NCBI GenBank assembly: GCA_019418525.1
Contig: DYBS01000025.1
Span: 1-12,677 of the forward strand
Direction: 5' to 3'
Source: Clostridiales bacterium
GTDB taxonomy: Bacteria > Bacillota > Clostridia > Oscillospirales > Oscillospiraceae
DNA: 12,677 nucleotides
Position numbers and translations under genes: made by a program. Within the stretch, counting starts at the first letter, position 1. Each line of letters begins with the position of its first letter. Below the pieces are notes generated by a model. That model saw only the letters and a list, made by a program, of their open reading frames with translations, ran no database searches and was not told the DNA's origin. This document shows, in pieces, positions 7,284 to 12,677 of the stretch.

Positions 7284-8110
7284 GAAAAAAACCTCTTTTT
7301 TTACTGCTCTTGCTAGTCCTCACCGCCTGCTCCGCTCAGCCCGCACCCTCGGCCACTCCGCCGGTCACCTCTGAGAGCCCCAGCCCCTCCCCTGTCGCCA
7401 CGCCGGCGGTGGACTGGTGGAAGGACCTCACCGTGGAGGACCTGCCCGATACGGTCACCGATGCCGCCGATGTGGTGGCTGGGAGTGGAGCGATTTACCT
7501 TCTCTCGGAGCTGCCGGAGGAGGATATTTCCCTCTACGGCTACGGCAGCGACACCCTGACCGGTGTGCTCCTGCGGCGTGGGGACGTCCTCTCTCACTGG
7601 GAGGAGCCGTACTTGGCCGCCGAAAACCCCGCCTCCCCCGAGCTGTGGTGGGACGACTTCGACGGCGACGGAGAGAAAGAGCTGGCTGTGCAGTACCTTA
7701 CGGAAAACACTGTCCAGCGCCATCTGGTGCAGTTTCACCTCTACATCCCCGCCGAAGACGGCTGGGAGGACTGGCCCCTGGACCTCTCCACCCAGACGGA
7801 TGAGCTGCTGGAGGGCCTCACCTGTACCTTTGACCCGGACAGCGGTATGGTGCGGGTGAGCAGCGGCTCCCTCTCCACCTCCGCCTATCTGGAGGACCTG
7901 GATGCCCCCCTGTCCGGCGACCCCCTCACTGCGGGGGAGAACATCTTTTTCCGCCGGGAGGGCTCCCGCATCATCGCTGTGCTCCCTCTGGGGCTGGCCC
8001 GTACCGGCCAGGACCCGCTCCTCTTTGCCAGCGCCCTGTGCTCCGTGGTCCCTCAGGACGGCGCACTTGCCCTGGAATTGGAGGCGCTGGAAACTCTATA
8101 CGGCGTGTAA
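7280..8110 (+). CDS. Lipoprotein with an FG-GAP/VCBS-like acidic loop
   Basis: This 276-residue protein starts with GTG, overlapping the MATE stop by 4 bases and 7-8 bases after a strong site (GGAGGGAGGTG, 7262-7272). Residues 1-17 are a lipoprotein signal: MRKK, a run of leucines, then the lipobox LTAC with the acylated C17. A Pro/Ser/Thr-rich linker (about 18-43) would space the domain from the membrane. Residues 125-134 (DDFDGDGEKE) match the calcium-binding loop of FG-GAP/VCBS beta-propeller repeats; only one clear copy is visible. The rest is rich in Asp, Glu and Leu and gave no family. It probably sits on the outer face of the cytoplasmic membrane. Translational coupling to the exporter suggests a related task, but no function can be assigned. 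Confidence 0.82.
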   Translation: MRKKPLFLLLLLVLTACSAQPAPSATPPVTSESPSPSPVATPAVDWWKDLTVEDLPDTVTDAADVVAGSGAIYLLSELPEEDISLYGYGSDTLTGVLLRRGDVLSHWEEPYLAAENPASPELWWDDFDGDGEKELAVQYLTENTVQRHLVQFHLYIPAEDGWEDWPLDLSTQTDELLEGLTCTFDPDSGMVRVSSGSLSTSAYLEDLDAPLSGDPLTAGENIFFRREGSRIIAVLPLGLARTGQDPLLFASALCSVVPQDGALALELEALETLYGV

Positions 8111-8119
8111 TTCCACAGC

Positions 8120-8150
8120 GGCCGGCCCCATTTCGGGGCCGGCCATATTT
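8120..8150 (+). terminator. Intrinsic terminator of the MATE-lipoprotein operon
   Basis: GGCCGGCCCC (8120-8129) and GGGGCCGGCC (8135-8144) form a perfect 10-bp stem with a 5-base loop, followed by ATATTTT. It begins 10 bases after the lipoprotein stop. Confidence 0.88.
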
Positions 8151-8226
8151 TGTCTTACCCTTATTCTATTTTTTATGATTTAATGTGCTATTCTGCGGCC
8201 TATTTTGTGTTATCTTCCGTTTTAGC

Positions 8227-8254
8227 TTGACTTTCCGTGGATTAAGAATATAAT
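8227..8254 (+). promoter_or_regulatory. Strong sigma-A promoter of the phosphoketolase gene
   Basis: TTGACT (8227-8232, five of six consensus bases) and a perfect TATAAT (8249-8254) are separated by 16 bases. Transcription would start near 8261, leaving a leader of about 30 bases with no room for a riboswitch. No catabolite-response (cre) sequence was recognised nearby. The 8151-8226 stretch is AT-rich and otherwise featureless. Confidence 0.85.
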
Positions 8255-8272
8255 AACAGCGTAGTAAATGAT

Positions 8273-8282
8273 AAAAGGAGGT
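8273..8282 (+). promoter_or_regulatory. Ribosome binding site that selects the TTG start of phosphoketolase
   Basis: AAAAGGAGGT is nearly fully complementary to the 16S rRNA 3' end and ends 7 bases before the TTG at 8290. The first in-frame ATG (8344) has no such site, so TTG is preferred. Confidence 0.8.
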
Positions 8283-8289
8283 CGTTAGC

Positions 8290-10725
8290 TTGGCTCGAAA
8301 GGCATCCGCCACACCGAAGGCCGTGTCTAAAACGTCGACCCGCATGTCCAAGAAGGGGCCGCTCACCCCGGAGATGCTGCGCAAGCTGGACGCCTATTGG
8401 CGGGCGTCTAATTACCTGGCCGCGGGGCAGCTTTACCTGTTGGACAATCCCCTGCTGCGGGAACCGCTCCGGCCGGAGCATCTGAAAAAAATCATCGTCG
8501 GCCACTGGGGCACCGCTCCGGGTCAGAACTTCATCTATACCCACCTCAACCGCATCATCACCAAGTACGACCTCAACCTCATCTATATCTCCGGCCCCGG
8601 CCACGGCGGCAACGCCCTGGTGGCCCAGACCTATCTGGAGGGGACGTACAGCGAGATCTACCCCAACATCAGCCAGGACGCCGAGGGCATGAAGCGCCTT
8701 TTTAAGCAGTTCTCCTTCCCCGGCGGCATCGCCAGCCAGGCCGCCCCCGAGACCCCCGGCTCCATCAACGAGGGCGGCGAACTGGGCTACTCCCTGTCCC
8801 ACGCCTTCGGCGCGGTGTTCGACAACCCCGATCTCATCGCCGCCTGTGTGGTGGGCGACGGCGAGGCGGAGACCGGCCCCATGGCCGCCTCCTGGCACTC
8901 CAACAAGTTCCTCAACCCGGTCACCGACGGCGCGGTGCTTCCCATCCTGCACCTCAACGGCTTTAAGACCTCCAACCCCGCCCTCTTTGCCCGCATTACC
9001 CACGACGAGTTGGAGGACTTCTTCAAAGGCTGTGGCTGGACGCCCCGTTTCGTAGAGGGAGACGAGCCTATCAAGATGCACCAGCAGATGGCCGCGGCTC
9101 TGGACTGGGCGGTGCGGGAGATCGAGCGCATCCAGCAGAATGCCCGCACCAACGGCGACACCGCCCGCCCCCGCTGGCCCATGATCGTGTTCCGCTCCCC
9201 CAAGGGCTGGACCGGCCCCAAAGAGGTGGACGGGCTGCGGGTGGAGGGCTCCTTCCGCTCCCACCAGATCCCTCTGAGCATCGACGAGGACCACCCGGAG
9301 CATCTGAAGCTGCTGGAGAACTGGCTGAAGAGCTACCACCCGGAGGAGCTCTTCGACCGCAGTGGCGCACTCATCCCTGAACTGCAGGCCCTGGCCCCCA
9401 AGGGCAACCGGCGCATGGGCTCCAATCCCCACGCCAACGGCGGACTTCTGCTGCGGGACCTGCGCATCCCCGATTTCCGGGACTACGCCGTATCCGTCCC
9501 CGCCCCCGGCGAGGTGATGGGGCAGGACATGGTGGAGCTGGGCAAGTTCGTCCGGGACGTCATCAAACGCAACGGCGAGGCCCGTAACTTCCGGGTCTTT
9601 GCTCCCGACGAGGCCATGAGCAATGACCTGGGCGCCGTGTTCCAGGAGACCGGGCGGTGCTGGAACGCCGAGTGCTCCGACCGGGACGAGTTCCTCTCCA
9701 CCGACGGGCGCATCATGGACGCCCTTCTCTCCGAGCACACCTGTCAGGGCTGGCTGGAGGGCTACCTCCTCACCGGCCGCCACGGCTTCTTCACCAGCTA
9801 TGAGGCCTTCAGCCGTATCGTGGACTCCATGGTGGCCCAACACGCCAAGTGGCTCAAGGTCTGCTCCCAGCTCCCCTGGCGGCAGGACATCGCCTCGCTG
9901 AACTATGTCCTCTCCTCCACCGTCTGGCAGCAGGACCACAACGGCTTCACCCACCAGGACCCGGGCTTCCTGGACCACGTGGCCAACAAGAAGTCCGACG
10001 TGGTGCGGCTCTACCTGCCCCCCGACGGCAACTGCCTGCTCTCCTGCTTTGACCACTGCATCCGCAGCCGGAATTACATCAACGTCCTCATCACCTCCAA
10101 GCACCCCCGGCCCCAGTGGCTTACCATGGATGAGGCCATCAAGCACTGCACCCACGGCATCGGCATCTGGCAGTGGGCCTCCAACGACCAGGGCGAGGAG
10201 CCCGACGTGATCATGGCCTGCTGCGGCGAGACCCCCACCCTGGAGACGCTGGCCGCCGTGACCATCCTGCACAAGTACCTCCCCGAGCTGAAGATCCGGG
10301 TCATCAACGTGGTGGACTTGATGAAGCTCCAGCCCCACACCGAGCACCCCCACGGCCTCACCGCCGAGGACTACGACGCCCTCTTCACCGTGGACAAGCC
10401 CATCATCTTCGCCTTCCACGGCTATCCCACCCTTATCCACGAGCTGACCTACCGCCGCCACAACAAGAACCTCCACGTGCGCGGCTACAAGGAGGAGGGC
10501 ACCATCACCACCCCCTTCGACATGCGGGTACAGAACGACATCGACCGCTTCGACCTAGTCATCGACACCGTCAAGCGCCTGCCCCAGCTGGGCAACCGGG
10601 GCGCCTTCCTCATCCAGGAAATGAAGGACAAGCTGGTGGAGCACCGCCAGTACATCACCACCAACGGCATAGACCTGCCCGAGGTGCGCAACTGGAAATG
10701 GAACGGTGGCAAGGGCGTGGAGTAA
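8290..10725 (+). CDS. xfp: Phosphoketolase (xylulose 5-phosphate / fructose 6-phosphate)
   Basis: The protein has 811 residues, within the family's usual 780-830. Family signatures are all present: GHWGTAPGQNF (71-81), ISGPGHGGNA (100-109), PGSINEGGELGYSLSHAFG (156-174) and the thiamine diphosphate/Mg motif VVGDGEAETG (187-196) followed by SWHSNKFLNP. The enzyme splits xylulose 5-phosphate, and often fructose 6-phosphate, with phosphate to give acetyl phosphate plus glyceraldehyde 3-phosphate or erythrose 4-phosphate, in the cytoplasm. Which substrate dominates cannot be told from sequence. The start is a TTG with a very strong ribosome site; the resulting basic N-terminal extension of about 20 residues is longer than usual, and M19 (8344) is the alternative start. 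The gene is alone, between its own strong promoter and a shared terminator, which suggests high expression. Confidence 0.96.
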   Translation: MARKASATPKAVSKTSTRMSKKGPLTPEMLRKLDAYWRASNYLAAGQLYLLDNPLLREPLRPEHLKKIIVGHWGTAPGQNFIYTHLNRIITKYDLNLIYISGPGHGGNALVAQTYLEGTYSEIYPNISQDAEGMKRLFKQFSFPGGIASQAAPETPGSINEGGELGYSLSHAFGAVFDNPDLIAACVVGDGEAETGPMAASWHSNKFLNPVTDGAVLPILHLNGFKTSNPALFARITHDELEDFFKGCGWTPRFVEGDEPIKMHQQMAAALDWAVREIERIQQNARTNGDTARPRWPMIVFRSPKGWTGPKEVDGLRVEGSFRSHQIPLSIDEDHPEHLKLLENWLKSYHPEELFDRSGALIPELQALAPKGNRRMGSNPHANGGLLLRDLRIPDFRDYAVSVPAPGEVMGQDMVELGKFVRDVIKRNGEARNFRVFAPDEAMSNDLGAVFQETGRCWNAECSDRDEFLSTDGRIMDALLSEHTCQGWLEGYLLTGRHGFFTSYEAFSRIVDSMVAQHAKWLKVCSQLPWRQDIASLNYVLSSTVWQQDHNGFTHQDPGFLDHVANKKSDVVRLYLPPDGNCLLSCFDHCIRSRNYINVLITSKHPRPQWLTMDEAIKHCTHGIGIWQWASNDQGEEPDVIMACCGETPTLETLAAVTILHKYLPELKIRVINVVDLMKLQPHTEHPHGLTAEDYDALFTVDKPIIFAFHGYPTLIHELTYRRHNKNLHVRGYKEEGTITTPFDMRVQNDIDRFDLVIDTVKRLPQLGNRGAFLIQEMKDKLVEHRQYITTNGIDLPEVRNWKWNGGKGVE

Positions 10726-10747
10726 CCCAGTCCGCCATAACAAAGAA

Positions 10748-10784
10748 AAGCGTGGGTCTGTCCCGATCGGACAGACCCACGCTT
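10748..10784. terminator. Bidirectional terminator shared by phosphoketolase and the convergent kinase
   Basis: AAGCGTGGGTCTGTCC (10748-10763) and its exact complement (10769-10784) form a 16-bp perfect stem with a 5-base loop. It lies 22 bases after the phosphoketolase stop and 7 bases beyond the kinase stop. T-rich sequence (CTTTCCTTT) follows on the plus strand and CTTTTCTTTG-like sequence on the minus strand, so it can act in both directions. Confidence 0.88.
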
Positions 10785-10791
10785 CTTTCCT

Positions 10792-12273
10792 TTATTGGCA
10801 CATGGTGGCGCGGTAGAGCTCGTTCATGCGAGCGCGCTTCTCCCCATAAAGCTCCGCCAGCGCCGGATTGGGCTGGTAGCGCTCATAATGGCCCTCCCCG
10901 CGCTGGACGTTCAGAGCCTGCTCGTAGTCCCCATAGCACCCCAGAGCCACCGCTGCGCTGGCCCAGGCCCCCAGGGCGGTCTGCTCCCCGTTGTCCGCGC
11001 TGCGCAGCAGGGGCTTCTGGTACACATCGGCCTGGATCTGGTTGAAGGCGGGGAACCGGGTCAGGCCGCCGCCCACATAGATCCGCTCCATGGGGCCGGT
11101 ATAGCGCTCCAGCTCCTCCAGGTTGTTGCCCACCTCGCAGGCAATGCCCTCCAGCAGCGCCCGGGCCAGGTCCTCCCGGGTGGTGCCCAGGGACAGGCCG
11201 AAAAAGGCCCCGGTGGCGTTGGCGTTCCAGTCCGGAGTGCCCCGGCCCTGGAGGTAGGGCAGGGCGATGCAGCCCCGGGCGCCCGCCGGGCTGTCCATCA
11301 CGCCCTGGTTGATACCCATAAAGTCCTCCGCTGCCTGTTCCCCGAAGAAGGTCCGCTTGCCCCAGTTGTAGAGGGCGGCGCAGGTGAGCATGCTCACCTC
11401 CAGCACATACCGCCCGGGGATGGCGTGGGCGCCGCAGATGACGCCGCTGCCCAGATTTTCCGGCACCTGGTGGCAGTAGCCCAGCATAAAGGCCCCGGTG
11501 CCGGTGGTAATCTCCAGGGTGCCCGCTCCGGTGACGCCGTGGCCCAGAGCCGCGCACTGCTGGTCGCCGCCGGCGGAGATGAGGGGGATGCCCTCGGGCA
11601 GGCCGGTGCGCCGGGCGAAGGCGGCATTCACCGTGCCAATGACGCTGCCGGGCTGCACCAGCTCGCAGAGCTTGTCCCCGTCCACCTCAAAGAGGTCCAG
11701 CAGCTCCTCATCCCAGGCCCGGGTGCGGACATTCATCAGGAGGCTCCGGCTGCCGTAGGTGTGATCGGTGCGGAATTCTCCGGTGATCTGGTGGGTGATG
11801 TAGTCGGCGATGGTGCAGATCTTATAGGTCTTTTCATACAGCTCCGGCTGATTGCGCCGGAACCAGGTCATCTTGGTACCGGAAAAGACGGTGTTCACCC
11901 GGGCGCCGGTGAGGGCATTGATGCGCCCCTCCCGCTCCTTCAGCTCGGCGACAATGCCGGCGTTGCGCTTGTCCTGCCACATAATGGCCCGGCGCAGCGG
12001 GGTGCCCTCCCGGTCCACCGGGATGATGCTGGAGCGCTGACTCGTCAGGGACAGGGCGTCCACCGTCACCCCGTTTTCCCGGGCGTAGAACGAAACCCGC
12101 TGCCCGATCTCCGTGAGGGTATCGCTCCAGTCCGCCGGGTTCTGCTCCACCAGGCCCTCCTCCAGAAAGTCCGGCTGGTAGGCGATCTGGTGGGTGAAGC
12201 GGGGCCGTCCGCCTCCGTCGTACAGTACGCCCCGGATGCTGGAAGTCCCCACGTCGATGACCAGAATGTTCAT
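10792..12273 (-). CDS. FGGY-family carbohydrate kinase (xylulose/glycerol kinase-like)
   Basis: The 493-residue protein starts at the ATG at 12273, chosen because GAGGG lies about 8 bases upstream and the protein then begins MNILVIDVGTSSIRG, the standard FGGY opening; an upstream in-frame ATG at 12306 adds 11 unlikely residues. Visible motifs are the phosphate loop DVGTSS (7-12), MWQDKR (98-103), GGDQQCAALG (235-244, D237 as probable catalytic base), ITTGTGAF (255-262) and the adenosine-site signature YVGGGLTRFPAFNQ near the C-terminus. These enzymes phosphorylate sugars or polyols with ATP in the cytoplasm. WQDKR and TTGTGAF lean towards glycerol-kinase-like members, the C-terminal signature towards xylulokinase-like ones, so no substrate is claimed. 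It follows a PRD antiterminator gene on the same strand, 97 bases apart, and probably belongs to a sugar operon extending beyond the right edge. Confidence 0.9.
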   Translation of the reverse strand: MNILVIDVGTSSIRGVLYDGGGRPRFTHQIAYQPDFLEEGLVEQNPADWSDTLTEIGQRVSFYARENGVTVDALSLTSQRSSIIPVDREGTPLRRAIMWQDKRNAGIVAELKEREGRINALTGARVNTVFSGTKMTWFRRNQPELYEKTYKICTIADYITHQITGEFRTDHTYGSRSLLMNVRTRAWDEELLDLFEVDGDKLCELVQPGSVIGTVNAAFARRTGLPEGIPLISAGGDQQCAALGHGVTGAGTLEITTGTGAFMLGYCHQVPENLGSGVICGAHAIPGRYVLEVSMLTCAALYNWGKRTFFGEQAAEDFMGINQGVMDSPAGARGCIALPYLQGRGTPDWNANATGAFFGLSLGTTREDLARALLEGIACEVGNNLEELERYTGPMERIYVGGGLTRFPAFNQIQADVYQKPLLRSADNGEQTALGAWASAAVALGCYGDYEQALNVQRGEGHYERYQPNPALAELYGEKRARMNELYRATMCQ

Positions 12274-12305
12274 GATTCTTCCCTCTTTCTTCGCATATTG
12301 GCGCA

Positions 12306-12342
12306 AAGGCGCCGCAGAACCTCTGCGATTCTGCGGCGCCTT
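12306..12342 (-). promoter_or_regulatory. Hairpin between the antiterminator and kinase genes; possible regulated terminator
   Basis: AAGGCGCCGCAGAA (12306-12319 on the plus strand) and TTCTGCGGCGCCTT (12329-12342) form a 14-bp perfect stem with a 9-base loop. Read on the minus strand it is followed by only TTT then GCGCC, so it is a weak classical terminator. A competing stem, GGCGC/GCGCC at 12300-12304 with 12309-12313, shares one arm with it. Its place after a BglG-type gene and before the kinase fits a conditional terminator or an RNA processing/stability element. No recognisable RAT sequence was found beside it. Confidence 0.5.
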
Positions 12343-12369
12343 CCGTGCTGCCGGTGTGAAACGCGCCGG

Positions 12370-12677
12370 TCAGCGCACGTCGTGTTGGTTCTCCTCCAGG
12401 ACCCTGCGGATGTGGATGGTCAGATACAGCTTCTCCTGCTGGGTGATCTGGATCTGATAGCGCGACTCCAGAAAATTGGCCACCCGGTTGACACATTTGA
12501 ACTCCTCGGGACATTTAGGGACGATCTCCTCATACAGGGAGTCGGTCATCTCCTCCGGGATCTGGCGGTCCATGGTGACCCGCTGGGCCAGGGCCTGCAC
12601 ATGGGTCACAAAGCGGCTGTACGCCACGGTCTCCTGGTCGTAGACGATCCCGAAATGGTACTGGACGATCTCCAAAA
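12370..12677 (-). CDS. BglG/LicT-type transcription antiterminator, C-terminal PRD domain; truncated by the window edge
   Basis: About 102 residues are visible, reading in from the right edge to a TGA at 12372-12370; the true start lies outside. The sequence matches a PTS regulation domain (PRD): IVQYHFGIVYD, then YSRFVTHVQALAQRV with the first conserved histidine, and LYLTIHIRRV with the second. The protein ends shortly after, so this is the second PRD (PRD2). In LicT/BglG/SacY proteins the N-terminal RNA-binding domain binds a RAT hairpin and prevents termination, and phosphorylation of PRD histidines by HPr or EIIB controls activity. Here it probably controls a PTS or sugar operon that may include the downstream kinase. 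A PRD-containing activator of the LevR/MtlR type is less likely, because those proteins continue beyond the PRD with EII-like domains. Confidence 0.85.
   Translation of the reverse strand, partial: LEIVQYHFGIVYDQETVAYSRFVTHVQALAQRVTMDRQIPEEMTDSLYEEIVPKCPEEFKCVNRVANFLESRYQIQITQQEKLYLTIHIRRVLEENQHDVR

Noticed and set aside
8242..10476. Long antisense open frame (about 740 codons) across phosphoketolase
   Set aside because: Same codon-bias shadow; composition is biased to Val, Gly, His and Leu, and the sense strand carries a complete, well-conserved enzyme.

Overview
The window looks like chromosomal DNA from a GC-rich, anaerobic, gut-type member of the Clostridia, most plausibly an Oscillospiraceae (Flavonifractor, Pseudoflavonifractor or Lawsonibacter-like). 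The grounds are strong G/C preference at third codon positions, Gram-positive style Shine-Dalgarno sites, an oxygen-sensitive CoA-dehydratase-activase type protein, a HAAS/DUF1700 membrane protein, a PRD-type antiterminator and a phosphoketolase. The genus is an inference. No rRNA, tRNA, CRISPR array, insertion sequence or phage gene was seen.

Layout from left to right. (1) 1-650, minus strand: the N-terminal part of a HAAS (DUF1700) / DUF4097 membrane protein that runs off the left edge. (2) 651-939: a divergent intergenic region with a good sigma-A promoter (829-857) reading right. (3) 940-5749: a compact plus-strand operon. It encodes a 978-residue protein with two BcrA/BadF/HgdC-type ATPase modules plus a DUF2229 region, a 436-residue HGD-D-like (COG3581-type) partner, and a GNAT acetyltransferase that starts one base after the partner's stop. 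(4) 5750-5906: three potential RNA hairpins ending in a strong intrinsic terminator only 25 bases before the next gene. (5) 5907-8110: a MATE-family exporter overlapping by 4 bases a GTG-started lipoprotein with an FG-GAP/VCBS-like calcium loop, closed by a perfect 10-bp terminator hairpin. (6) 8227-10725: a near-consensus promoter and a monocistronic phosphoketolase with a TTG start. (7) 10748-10784: a 16-bp perfect hairpin serving as shared terminator for the convergent genes on either side. (8) 10792-12677, minus strand: an FGGY carbohydrate kinase preceded by the C-terminal (PRD2) end of a BglG/LicT-type antiterminator, with a 14-bp hairpin between them.

Functional reading. The 940-5214 pair is a two-gene version of the large acyl-CoA dehydratase activase-like proteins of anaerobes. 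These are ATP-driven low-potential electron-transfer systems related to HgdC/HgdAB and to double-cubane-cluster proteins; the substrate is not known and the context does not reveal it. The kinase, antiterminator and phosphoketolase are compatible with sugar or pentose use: an FGGY kinase could supply xylulose 5-phosphate, which phosphoketolase splits to acetyl phosphate and glyceraldehyde 3-phosphate. That link is an inference from proximity only. The most interesting points are the split activase in one continuous frame interrupted by a single TGA, its duplicated cluster-binding ATPase modules, the probable conditional terminator ahead of the MATE gene, and the hairpin between the antiterminator and kinase genes.
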